A stretch of 64,000 bases of DNA from Verrucomicrobiota bacterium (GTDB lineage Bacteria; Verrucomicrobiota; Verrucomicrobiia; Chthoniobacterales; Terrimicrobiaceae): positions 18,037 through 82,036 of the forward strand of contig JAGWWS010000007.1 in assembly GCA_018970255.1 (NCBI GenBank). Reading direction: 5' to 3'. A program made the position numbers and the translations under genes. This document shows, piece after piece, positions 1 to 7,636 of this stretch. The notes under the pieces are model-generated. The model did no database searches, was not told the origin of the DNA, and saw only the letters and a list, made by a program, of their open reading frames with translations. Positions within the stretch are counted from its first letter, which is position 1; every line of letters begins with the position of its first letter.

Positions 1-1
1 G

Positions 2-1012
2 GCATCGGCAACATCCCCGCCAACCGGAACAGAACGCGCCCTCGTCGTTCGGAACATCCCGCCGGAAAACCAAAAAACTTTCGTGACCAATGCAAGCGGG
101 ACGGTTGCAGCAACGGTCCGGGAGGGCGGCTCCGCCACTGCTCCCCAAGATCCATTTCTTGTCGTGGGACTCAATCCCACATCGAACGCAGTTCGCCTCA
201 CCGACGGCGGATCCAGCACTCCCAGCATCAAACCAGGCAACATTGCCCCAACCGCCCTCGACCCCGCGCTGGTTGTCAGCTTGAGCCCGAACTCCAATTC
301 GGTTCGCAACCAGGACGGCTCCGGAAATGCCCTCACATCGGCAGCCCGCGGTTCCGAACGAGCTCTCTCGGTTCAAGTCGTTGATGCATCGGGAAACCAG
401 GTTACATCCTTCGGCGGCAGCGGCGGCGGATCGGTCACACAGAGTGGCACCTGGTCGGTTCGCAATCAGGACGGCTCCGGCAACAACATCACCTCATCCG
501 CCCGGGGCACCGAGCGCGCTCTTTCCGTGCAGGTCGTAGACTCCTCCGGGGCGCAAGTCACCGCTTTCAATGGCGGCGCTGTTTCACAGAGCGGCAACTG
601 GTCTGTGCGCACCCAAGACGGCTCTGGCTTTGCCCTCACATCCATGGCTCGCGGTGCGGAACGCGCTCTTTCGGTTCAAGTCGTCAACGGTTCGGGCGAT
701 CAGATCACCTCATTCGGAAGCCAATCCGCCGCGATGACCCGCGAGGCCAGGGTCGCCCTTCCGACAATCACCGGAACCCCAAGCAGCACCCAGATCGCAG
801 CGCTCAATCTTTCCAGAAAATATCTTCTCATCCAAAACCTCGATGCGGCAGGCACGGTTTACCTGAGTTTCAACGGCGGCACCCCAACGGCCAACTCGTT
901 CCAACTTTTGCCGCGGGCCAGCATCGTTTTTGAGAGCTCTTTCATTCCAACCGGCCAGGTCAACGGCGGCGCTTCAACTATGAATACTGCGGTGTTTGTT
1001 CTGGAGGCTTAA
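2..1012 (+). CDS. Repeat-built phage virion (tail/fibre-like) protein, 5' partial
   Basis: The reading frame is open to the left edge, so the gene starts outside the window; the GTG at 83 is only an internal candidate. Counting from that GTG, residues 73-124, 125-173 and about 174-213 are three imperfect repeats of about 50 residues. Each has the pattern SVRxQDGSG..LTS.ARG.ERALSVQVV..SG.Q.TSF followed by a short Gly/Ser linker. The edge sequence GTERALVVRN looks like the tail of an earlier repeat. The last 90 residues form a different domain (KYLLIQNLDAAGTVYLSFNG), of the kind seen in phage-encoded structural proteins. It lies directly upstream of a tail-fibre-like gene. The phage structural role is inferred from repeat style and context; no specific family is assigned. 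Confidence 0.6.
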   Translation, partial: ASATSPPTGTERALVVRNIPPENQKTFVTNASGTVAATVREGGSATAPQDPFLVVGLNPTSNAVRLTDGGSSTPSIKPGNIAPTALDPALVVSLSPNSNSVRNQDGSGNALTSAARGSERALSVQVVDASGNQVTSFGGSGGGSVTQSGTWSVRNQDGSGNNITSSARGTERALSVQVVDSSGAQVTAFNGGAVSQSGNWSVRTQDGSGFALTSMARGAERALSVQVVNGSGDQITSFGSQSAAMTREARVALPTITGTPSSTQIAALNLSRKYLLIQNLDAAGTVYLSFNGGTPTANSFQLLPRASIVFESSFIPTGQVNGGASTMNTAVFVLEA

Positions 1013-1017
1013 CCACG

Positions 1018-1590
1018 ATGGGACTCCAAATCTATCATCCCGAAGCGACCAGTTCCGCATCCGGGCTTCTCTCCGCAACCGACAAGTCGAAGCTCGACGG
1101 CGTTTTCACAACGACGTTCCGAAACCAAAGTTTCGTTATCAAGAGATGGGCTACTTTTGAAAACTCAGGCTTCAACGGCCAACAGGGAGGGCTCACCTCA
1201 ACCGCCTCGAACTCCACTCTCAACGCGAACGGCTACTACCTCCTCACCCACGACTACCTCGACTGGGACCCGGTTCAATGGTTCCCGTCCTCGTTCAACA
1301 TTCGATTGTTCTTCCGCTGCGGCACACTCCAGAACGATGGCCTCCATGTGCATGTGCGCCGCCGCAACATCGCCACGAATGCTTTCACCCCGTTTTCGGG
1401 AACGCTGAACTACTTCCGACTCCAAGGGACGAGCAACACGGAGATCGAGGTCACAAACGGCTCATCAGTTCCCGTTGCTGCATGGGGCGGACAGGCCGCC
1501 CGTGAACGCCTCGAATTTTGGATGGCCGCCTACAATGGCGGCAACGGCGGATGGGTCGGCGAAATCACCATCAAAGTGGAGCAGGCATAA
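1018..1590 (+). CDS. Putative phage tail-fibre or appendage protein
   Basis: This 190-residue protein starts 5 bases after the preceding stop. Residues 12-26 (ASGLLSATDKSKLDG) match the 'GLMSAADKTKLDGI'-type motif that recurs at joints of tail fibres in many tailed phages. The rest is rich in Asn, Gly and aromatic residues and looks like a beta-structured, particle-associated domain. No signal peptide or membrane segment is visible. The tight spacing to the flanking genes suggests one late transcript with the upstream repeat protein. Function beyond a virion appendage cannot be assigned. Confidence 0.55.
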   Translation: MGLQIYHPEATSSASGLLSATDKSKLDGVFTTTFRNQSFVIKRWATFENSGFNGQQGGLTSTASNSTLNANGYYLLTHDYLDWDPVQWFPSSFNIRLFFRCGTLQNDGLHVHVRRRNIATNAFTPFSGTLNYFRLQGTSNTEIEVTNGSSVPVAAWGGQAARERLEFWMAAYNGGNGGWVGEITIKVEQA

Positions 1591-1592
1591 CC

Positions 1593-2075
1593 ATGGACGA
1601 TCCCCAAACACTTGATCTGATTTCCGAATTCCTTGGAGAGGATGCCGGCAAGGACGTGGAGCCCGTGAAACTCCTCGTTCGCGGCACCACAGTCTCGGAA
1701 TTCGATGCCGGCGAAGAACGCGAACCCGGCGACAAGATTGTCCTCTACAGGCGCGAGAATTTCTCCTCCTACCTGACGCTGGTTGAAGAAACCCCCACCC
1801 CGCCGGCCCACACCGCCGAGGAATGGCTCTCCCTGCGTGGCTTCTCGTCGATCCAGCTCGTTACTCTCCTCGACCTCGAAAACCAACTCGCATCAGCCGA
1901 GCGGGTTTCCGAAAAGCTCGTGAATGTCCGCGCATGGATAAACGGAATCCTCGCCGCCTATGTTCAAAACCCCTCACCCCGATTCGACTGGCCACAGCCC
2001 CCGTTCACCTTCCAGGAGACGACTGCAGAGGCATTCGCCGAACTCTCCGCCGCATTGACACCAACCCAGCCATGA
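1593..2075 (+). CDS. Hypothetical protein in the putative prophage
   Basis: A protein of about 160 residues, acidic and soluble, with no recognised domain. The ATG at 1593 is preferred because it sits 2 bases after the previous stop; an upstream in-frame start would overlap the conserved-looking neighbour. The C-terminal half is helical in character (ENQLASAERVSEKLVNVRAWINGI) and ends Pro/Thr-rich. Its stop overlaps the next start as ATGA, indicating translational coupling. By position after a fibre-like gene it could be a fibre-assembly chaperone or an accessory protein, but nothing in the sequence proves this. Confidence 0.5.
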   Translation: MDDPQTLDLISEFLGEDAGKDVEPVKLLVRGTTVSEFDAGEEREPGDKIVLYRRENFSSYLTLVEETPTPPAHTAEEWLSLRGFSSIQLVTLLDLENQLASAERVSEKLVNVRAWINGILAAYVQNPSPRFDWPQPPFTFQETTAEAFAELSAALTPTQP

Positions 2076-2365
2076 TGCCCTCGACCTACATAGACGCAAT
2101 CAACCACGCAGCCGCACAATCAGACCGCTGGATGTTCGTAGCCCTCATTCTCATCGGTCTTCTCGCGGTCTTCAGCCTGTTCCGCTACTTCACTTCGCGC
2201 CTTGATCGAATCAAGTTGCAGATGGACGCCCAGACAACCGAGTTCGTCACCCACCTCAAGACCGCCAACCGGGAAATGCTCACCGTGATCGCCTCCGCCC
2301 AAGAGGTCATCAACCGCAACTCCCAGATCATGGAGAGGGTCGAGCGAAAGCTCGAGGGGCGATGA
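2072..2365 (+). CDS. Small single-span membrane protein, possibly holin- or spanin-like
   Basis: A protein of about 97 residues starting at ATG 2072 (or 2075), coupled to the previous gene by an ATGA overlap. Residues about 20-42 form one hydrophobic segment (WMFVALILIGLLAVFSLFRYF). It is followed by a long, charged, probably coiled-coil helix (LDRIKLQMDAQTTEFVTHLK...IMERVERKLE). Small one-span proteins with a coiled coil at the end of a phage late operon are often part of the lysis cassette. No endolysin is next to it, so that role is only a suggestion. Its stop abuts the stop of the convergent gene at 2366. Confidence 0.5.
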   Translation: MMPSTYIDAINHAAAQSDRWMFVALILIGLLAVFSLFRYFTSRLDRIKLQMDAQTTEFVTHLKTANREMLTVIASAQEVINRNSQIMERVERKLEGR

Positions 2366-2611
2366 TCATTCCGCTGCGTTGAGTTTCTGCAGGAACTTCT
2401 CCGGCTCATCCTTGAAGTCCCTCCTGCATTCGCGGCAGCAGAACTTGAACTCCTGTCCCTCGTAAACAAGCGAGATGGGCGCGCCGACAGGGTGGAGCTT
2501 TTCGTCCGACACGATGCAGATCGCCAGAGGATAGGGCTTCGGTTCATTGGCAGCCGCTGGCTGCGCCCATGAAACAACGTGCGCGATGAGCAGAATGGTC
2601 GCCTTGATCAC
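2366..2611 (-). CDS. Secreted TRASH/YHS-like metal-binding domain protein
   Basis: This 81-residue protein has an N-terminal signal peptide (MIKATILLIAHVVSWAQPAAA). The mature part is one small domain, YPLAICIVSDEKL....VYEGQEFKFCCRECRRDF....FLQKL. The pattern of Cys 32 plus a CCRxC cluster followed by a phenylalanine-rich helix is that of TRASH/YHS-type zinc-ribbon domains, which bind heavy metals. Secreted single-domain versions of this type are, to my knowledge, common in Verrucomicrobiota. It may be a periplasmic metal chaperone or sensor. It is opposite in strand to the phage genes and could be host or cargo DNA. Confidence 0.6.
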   Translation of the reverse strand: MIKATILLIAHVVSWAQPAAANEPKPYPLAICIVSDEKLHPVGAPISLVYEGQEFKFCCRECRRDFKDEPEKFLQKLNAAE

Positions 2612-2641
2612 TTGAGGAGCATACCTCTCCGGCTCTCCAAG

Positions 2642-3151
2642 TCACCCCTCGCCGGGTCCACCAAGAATTCCCGGATGTGCTTTGTCCCAGAAGAACGCTG
2701 CCTCAAGGCACTCGTAGGTCCGCTTCCACAAGCCGGGCTCCTTGCTTTCCCTCGAACCAGCCACGTTCAGCACCTTGATCCCGTGTCCGGTCACAAACCG
2801 CTGCAACTCCACCTCGGGGCTGTAGGATTTTGCAAAGGAAAGGTGCACCACCGGCTTTTTCAGCGAACGCGCAAATTCAACCGTCCGTGCCGACCCGCCA
2901 GAAACCACTTTCGCAAACGTGAAGACCACCGTGCCGTCAGAGTCCCTGACATTCCACTCCGTGCGCTGGAGGTAATTTGACGAGGGCGTTTCCGCGAGCA
3001 CGTATTGCCCTCCAATCGGACCATCCTCTGCCCTTCGACCCTTGGGGCACCAACCGCCGTAAGGAAACCCCCACCGGATCGCCACGTCCAACCCGGCACG
3101 GTCGGCTCCCGTCTGTCCGCCAGACACAATTTTTTTGATCATGAGCGCCAA
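2642..3151 (-). CDS. SLOG-fold putative molybdenum carrier-type protein
   Basis: A 169-residue protein beginning KKIVSGGQTGADRAGLDVAI, the nucleotide-binding Rossmann-like signature of the SLOG family annotated as 'putative molybdenum carrier' (related to YpsA/LOG proteins). Further family motifs are GWCPKGRRAEDGPI, RTEWNVRDSDGTVVF and ARSLKKPVVHL. The molybdenum link comes from annotation of the family and may not describe this protein. SLOG proteins are thought to bind nucleotide-derived ligands and are often found in phage or defence contexts. It lies 30 bases upstream of the metal-binding gene on the same strand and may be co-transcribed with it. Confidence 0.75.
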   Translation of the reverse strand: MALMIKKIVSGGQTGADRAGLDVAIRWGFPYGGWCPKGRRAEDGPIGGQYVLAETPSSNYLQRTEWNVRDSDGTVVFTFAKVVSGGSARTVEFARSLKKPVVHLSFAKSYSPEVELQRFVTGHGIKVLNVAGSRESKEPGLWKRTYECLEAAFFWDKAHPGILGGPGEG

Positions 3152-3414
3152 ATCTTACTGAAGCAGGTAGGACAAACACTGTCCTAGGTCCCGCGAAACG
3201 CATTGAAAAAAATCATCGAAAAGCGACTTCGAAAATCAAACTCCACTCCAAGAGGGAAAAATGGGGGCGAATTGGAACGCCAATTCCAGTGCCAATTAGT
3301 GCCAATAAAAACCGCTAAATGCCACTTTTCGGGACTTTTTGGTGCACCACCGTGCAAGAGAGATAATTTGACCTAAACCCTGTAAAGATAGGTTTTTGTA
3401 TGGTTTTGAGGGCT
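3152..3414. other. Intergenic region between prophage-like segment and tRNA-Lys
   Basis: No gene is visible. The stretch is AT-richer than its surroundings and contains short reiterations of GCCAATT (around 3274-3305) with an inverted AATTGG/CCAATT pair. It lies between the last prophage-side gene and the 3' end of the tRNA gene, where an attachment site would be expected if the element integrated into the tRNA. No integrase gene fits here. Confidence 0.4.
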
Positions 3415-3486
3415 TGGGTTGGCTGGGACTCGAACCCAGAACCAACGCCTTAAAAGGGCGCTGCTCTACCATTGAGCTACCAACCC
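3415..3486 (-). tRNA. tRNA-Lys (UUU)
   Basis: The reverse strand folds as a complete tRNA. The acceptor stem GGGTTGG pairs with CCAACCC. There is a D-arm GCTC..GAGC, an anticodon loop CTTTTAA giving anticodon UUU, and a T-arm CTGGG-TTCGAGT-CCCAG. The discriminator base is A, and CCA is not encoded. The 3' end faces the prophage-like region to the left, the usual geometry for phage integration into a tRNA 3' end. Confidence 0.95.
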
Positions 3487-3603
3487 GGAGAGAGCGGAAA
3501 GTTATTCCAAGCGCGCCGGCTTGCAATACGGAAAAACCGATATCCGGTGTTGCATCGCCCGCCCGCCGCGGCCACGATTCGAGCCTTCAACCCCTCCCCT
3601 CCC

Positions 3604-5028
3604 ATGCCCACACCCCACAAAAAAATCAGCTTCATCGTTTACTTCATCGGCTTCACCGCGGCCCTCGCAGGTTTGCTCTTCGGGCTCGATGTCGGCGTGA
3701 TCTCCGGCGCGCTCGACTTCATCAAGAAGGACTTCATGGCCGACCTCGACCCGGTGCATGCGGACTCGCGCGCGGAATTCGTCGTGAGCGCCCTCCTCTG
3801 GGGCGCGGTGGCGGGCACGCTCATCAGCGGGCTCCTCTCCTCGAAATTCGGCCGCCGCAAGACGATCCTCGTCAGCGCGGTGGTCTTCATTGCCGGGGCG
3901 CTGGCTTGCGCGTTTTCGCCGGACGAGCACTTCCTCATCGCAGCCCGTTTCCTGCTCGGGATCGGCGTGGGCGTCGCCTCGTTCACGGCGCCGCTTTACC
4001 TCTCGGAAATTTCGCCGCAATCGGTCCGCGGCTCGATGATCTCGATGTATCAATTGATGATCACGATCGGCATCCTGCTCGCCTTTGTGAGCGACACCTG
4101 GCTCGCGACCTACGCCACCTTCGACGGCACCACCGGCGGGCACTGGCGGATCATGCTCGGGATTATCGCCATCCCGGCGGCCATCATGTTCGCGGGCGTG
4201 TTTTTCCTGCCGGAGAGCCCGCGCTGGCTTTTCCTGAACGGCTTCCGCGAGGCGGCCACGGGGGTCTTCCGCCGCATGAAGCTCGACGACGCGGAAATCG
4301 CCGCGGAGGTCCGCGAGATCGAGGACAGCGCGAAAATCCGCCAGAGCGGCTGGAGCCTTTTCAAGGAAAACGGGAACTTCCGCCGCGCGATCGCGCTCGG
4401 CATCGGGCTCCAGGTCATCCAGCAGCTCACCGGCATCAATGTCATCATGTATTACGCCCCGCGCATCTTCAGCCTCGCGGGCTTCGGCGACCCCACCGAG
4501 CAAATGTGGGGCACCGTGGTGGTGGGCATCACGAATGTGCTGGCGACCTTCATCGCCATCGCCTTCGTCGACCGCCTCGGCCGCAAGCCGATCATGTATG
4601 CGGGCTTCGTGACGATGGGTGCTGCGATGGTGACGGTCGGCTCGCTTTTCAACACCGGCATCGACCAACACCCCTCCCTCGGCTACCCGGCCATCGTCGC
4701 GCTGCTCGTCTTCATCGTCGGCTTCGCGATGAGCGCAGGCCCGATCATCTGGGTCATCTGCTCGGAAATCTACCCGCTCTCCGGCCGCGACCTCGGCGTG
4801 ACCTGCAGCACCACGACGAACTGGGTGGTGAACGCCATCGTCGGGCAAACCTTCCTCACGCTCATCAACACGATCGGCGGCGGCAATACCTTCCTCCTCT
4901 ACGGCGGCATGAATGTCCTCTTCATCATTTTCTTCATCCTGCTCGTGCCGGAAACCAAGGGCGTTTCGCTTGAGCACATCGAGAGGAACCTGATGTCCGG
5001 AAAAAAACTCCGCGAGATCGGGCGGTGA
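3604..5028 (+). CDS. MFS sugar:proton symporter (sugar porter family)
   Basis: A 474-residue inner-membrane transporter of the XylE/GalP/AraE sugar porter family with about 12 membrane segments. Family signatures are all present: GRRK in the loop after TM2 (residues 83-86), PESPRWL at 203-209, QQLTGIN at 273-279 (sugar-binding TM7), GRKP in the loop after TM8, and PETKG near 448. The ATG at 3604 is chosen because upstream in-frame sequence overlaps the tRNA. The substrate is probably a hexose or pentose taken up with protons; the exact sugar cannot be read from sequence. No sugar-metabolic gene is adjacent. Confidence 0.9.
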   Translation: MPTPHKKISFIVYFIGFTAALAGLLFGLDVGVISGALDFIKKDFMADLDPVHADSRAEFVVSALLWGAVAGTLISGLLSSKFGRRKTILVSAVVFIAGALACAFSPDEHFLIAARFLLGIGVGVASFTAPLYLSEISPQSVRGSMISMYQLMITIGILLAFVSDTWLATYATFDGTTGGHWRIMLGIIAIPAAIMFAGVFFLPESPRWLFLNGFREAATGVFRRMKLDDAEIAAEVREIEDSAKIRQSGWSLFKENGNFRRAIALGIGLQVIQQLTGINVIMYYAPRIFSLAGFGDPTEQMWGTVVVGITNVLATFIAIAFVDRLGRKPIMYAGFVTMGAAMVTVGSLFNTGIDQHPSLGYPAIVALLVFIVGFAMSAGPIIWVICSEIYPLSGRDLGVTCSTTTNWVVNAIVGQTFLTLINTIGGGNTFLLYGGMNVLFIIFFILLVPETKGVSLEHIERNLMSGKKLREIGR

Positions 5029-5073
5029 TCCCCGCGGTTTGACGGGCGCGCCCGCACTTCCTATCGTGGCGCC

Positions 5074-6171
5074 GTGAAAGGAAACGGCAGGCGCGTGCTG
5101 CTCGGGATGAGCGGCGGTGTGGATTCCAGCGTGGCGGGGGCATTGCTCCTGCGCGACGGCTGGGATGTCATTGGCGTGACGATGAAGGTCTGGCCGCAGG
5201 ACTGCATCTCGCGCGCCGAGGACAAATGCTGCGGGCCCTCGGCCATCGCCGACGCCCGCGGCGTCGCCCACAAACTCGGCATCCCCCACTATGTCGTGGA
5301 CGAGGCGGACAACTTCGAAAAAATCGTCATCGACTACTTCGCGAGCGAATACCGCATGGGGCGGACGCCCAACCCCTGCGTGATGTGCAACGAGCACCTC
5401 AAATTCGGGAACCTCCGCACCAAGGCCCGCGCCCTCGGGGCCGATTTCATCGCCACCGGCCACTACGCGATTATCGACCACTTCGAGGACCGCGCCGTCC
5501 TTCGCAAGGGGCGCGACGCGAAGAAGGACCAATCGTATTTCCTCTTCAGCCTCCGGCAGGACCAGCTCCGCCACGCGCTCGCCCCGCTCGGCGGGATGGA
5601 AAAACCCGAAATCCGGGAAATCGCACGCGGGCTCGGCCTCAAGGTCGCCGACAAGGTGGACAGCCAGGAAATTTGTTTCGTCCCCGGCAACGACTACAAG
5701 GCGTTCCTCCGCGGCCACCTTGGCGAAAAACAATTCCACCGCGGCGCGATCTACGACACGCAGGGCAACTTCATCGCCGAACACGAGGGCATCGAAATGT
5801 TCACCATCGGCCAGCGCAAGGGGCTGCCCGGCGGATCGCCGAAGCCACGCTATGTGGTCGATATCGACCCCGAGACAAACAGCGTGATCGTGGGCGACGA
5901 GGAGGAACTCGTGCGCGCCGGGTTCGAAGTGGACCGCGTGAATTGGATCGGCGGCGAGCCTTCGGGGCCGGTCCGTGCATCCGTGAAGATCCGCTACGCC
6001 CACCCCGGCACCGAAGCCCTTTTGGAGCCGCTCGCAGGCGGAAAGGCGCGGGTCGCCCTCGATGTGCCGCAACGCGCCGTCACCCCCGGGCAGGCGGCGG
6101 TTTTTTACGATGGCGACACTGTGATTGGCGGCGGCTGGATCGTCCGCCAACCTGCACCGGTGCCCGCATGA
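5074..6171 (+). CDS. mnmA: tRNA-specific 2-thiouridylase MnmA
   Basis: A 365-residue protein starting at GTG 5074. It catalyses sulfur transfer to U34 of tRNA-Lys, tRNA-Glu and tRNA-Gln wobble positions. The ATP-pyrophosphatase P-loop SGGVDSS is at residues 13-19. The two catalytic cysteines are visible: Cys102 in NPCVMCN and Cys201 in SQEICFVPGNDY. Further family motifs are GHYA, KDQSYFL and FTIGQRKGL. Length is typical of bacterial MnmA. The stop overlaps the cutA start as ATGA, so the two are translationally coupled. Confidence 0.97.
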   Translation: MKGNGRRVLLGMSGGVDSSVAGALLLRDGWDVIGVTMKVWPQDCISRAEDKCCGPSAIADARGVAHKLGIPHYVVDEADNFEKIVIDYFASEYRMGRTPNPCVMCNEHLKFGNLRTKARALGADFIATGHYAIIDHFEDRAVLRKGRDAKKDQSYFLFSLRQDQLRHALAPLGGMEKPEIREIARGLGLKVADKVDSQEICFVPGNDYKAFLRGHLGEKQFHRGAIYDTQGNFIAEHEGIEMFTIGQRKGLPGGSPKPRYVVDIDPETNSVIVGDEEELVRAGFEVDRVNWIGGEPSGPVRASVKIRYAHPGTEALLEPLAGGKARVALDVPQRAVTPGQAAVFYDGDTVIGGGWIVRQPAPVPA

Positions 6172-6509
6172 TCCGTTTCGTCCTGACCACATTCCCCGAC
6201 CCCGATGCCGCGGACCGCGCCGCCAGATTGCTCGTTTCCGAACACCTCGCCGCGTGCGCCACAATCATCCCCGAGGCGAAATCGGTCTACCGTTGGAAGG
6301 GCGCCATCGAGGAATCCCACGAAGCCGCCGTTCTCATCAAAACCGCAGCCGCGTCATTCCCGGCATTGGAGAAACGCCTCAAGGAAATCCACCCCTACGA
6401 GACGCCGGAGGTCGCTTCGTTCGAAGCCGCCGATGTTTCGAAAGCCTACGCCGACTGGGTGCTCCAATCCTGCACCGCGGGCAATCCCAGCGCCTCGCCG
6501 GCGAGGTAA
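6168..6509 (+). CDS. cutA: Divalent-cation tolerance protein CutA
   Basis: A 113-residue protein of the CutA1 family, small trimeric cytoplasmic proteins linked to copper tolerance whose molecular role is still unsettled. Family hallmarks are HLAACATIIPEAKSVYRWKG, IEESHEAAVLIKT and IHPYETPEV. The start at 6168 overlaps the mnmA stop (ATGA). The last 21 codons overlap the 3' end of the convergent folC gene (6446-6509), so the tail CTAGNPSASPAR is encoded antisense to folC and is probably not part of the conserved fold. Confidence 0.93.
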   Translation: MIRFVLTTFPDPDAADRAARLLVSEHLAACATIIPEAKSVYRWKGAIEESHEAAVLIKTAAASFPALEKRLKEIHPYETPEVASFEAADVSKAYADWVLQSCTAGNPSASPAR

Positions 6510-7636
6510 AGCGAACCGCAAACCAAAACCGGTCCGCCCGCGGCTTTCGCCACCGCGAGCCCGGCGGCAAGGCCGGGCGCCACACAAAAGGGTTTTTCCG
6601 ACGAGAGGCTTTCGGGCGGCGTTCCCCGGGGGTTTTTGACCGGAACGAAAACAAATTTCCGCGCCACCCGTTCAAGGATCCTGAGCATCGCCCCCGAGTC
6701 CTTGTCGGCCAGCGAACCAAAAACGACGACCGCCTTGGCCTCGCCGAAAACGCTGCGCCATGTGGCAACCAGGGTTTCGGCCGAATGGGGATTGTGCGCG
6801 CCATCGACGACGAGGCTGCCGCCGAAGCGCTGGAACCTCCCCGGCCAGTGGACGCTTTTCATTCCATTCGCAAAATCCCCCACCCCGCAGGGCAAGCCGG
6901 AGGCTTCGATCGCGGCGAGCGCCAGCGCCGCGTTCCACTTCTGGTGTTCGCCCGCAAGCCCGACTTCCCCGTCCCAGGGTTGTTCCACAAACCGGATTGG
7001 TGCACCCCGCTCCGCGGCGGCTTTGCGGAAAACCGTTTCGGCTTCGGGCGGCTGTGGCGAGCAAACCACGGGCACCCCGGGCTTGATGATGCCCGCTTTT
7101 TCAAAGGCGATTTTTTCGAGCGTGTCGCCGAGCCATTCCGAATGGTCCATGCCGATGGGCGTGAGGACCGAGGCGAGCGGCTCAACGGCGTTCGTGGCAT
7201 CGAGCCGCCCGCCCATCCCGGTCTCGAGGACCACGACCCCGCAACCGGAGCGCGCAAAAAAGTCCAGCGCGAGGACCGTTCCGATTTCAAAAAAAGTCGC
7301 CGGGATTTTCCCGTCGCCGCAAATTTCGCGCAATCGGGCCAGGCCACCGGCCACGGCATCGGGCGGCGCCATTTCGCCATCCACGCGGATCCTTTCGCGG
7401 AAATCGACGAGGTGGGGCGAGGTGTAGAGGCCGCAGTGGTGGCCGGCCTTGCGGAGCGCGGAATCGAGCATCACGCAAACGGACCCCTTGCCGTTCGTTC
7501 CGGCGACATGCAGGAAGCGCAGGTTTTTCTCGGGGTTCCCCGAGGCGGCGAGGAGGGCGCGGGTGTTTTCAAGCCCCAGCTTGATGCCCGTGAATTGCGC
7601 CCCGTGGATCCAGTCGAGCGCCTCGGCGTAGGTCAC
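6446..7636 (-). CDS. folC: Folylpolyglutamate/dihydrofolate synthase FolC
   Basis: A 396-residue Mur-ligase-family enzyme that adds glutamate to (dihydro)folate, using ATP. The P-loop VAGTNGKGSV is at residues 44-53. It is followed by the LYTSPHL substrate loop, ETGMGGRLDATN and a DGAHNP motif in the C-terminal domain. Its start overlaps the accD stop by 4 bases. An accD-folC pair is a common arrangement in bacteria. Its 3' end overlaps convergent cutA by 64 bases. Confidence 0.95.
   Translation of the reverse strand: MTYAEALDWIHGAQFTGIKLGLENTRALLAASGNPEKNLRFLHVAGTNGKGSVCVMLDSALRKAGHHCGLYTSPHLVDFRERIRVDGEMAPPDAVAGGLARLREICGDGKIPATFFEIGTVLALDFFARSGCGVVVLETGMGGRLDATNAVEPLASVLTPIGMDHSEWLGDTLEKIAFEKAGIIKPGVPVVCSPQPPEAETVFRKAAAERGAPIRFVEQPWDGEVGLAGEHQKWNAALALAAIEASGLPCGVGDFANGMKSVHWPGRFQRFGGSLVVDGAHNPHSAETLVATWRSVFGEAKAVVVFGSLADKDSGAMLRILERVARKFVFVPVKNPRGTPPESLSSEKPFCVAPGLAAGLAVAKAAGGPVLVCGSLYLAGEALGLPAVQDWSTQSA

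Noticed and set aside
300..720. Possible CRISPR-like array in the phage region
   Set aside because: The periodic sequence is a coding repeat of about 150 bases with an open frame throughout, not short identical repeats with unique spacers.
3502..6264. A very long open frame antisense to the sugar porter and mnmA genes
   Set aside because: It lies opposite two well-conserved genes, is Asp/Arg/His-rich with no domain motifs, and is explained by high GC at third codon positions.
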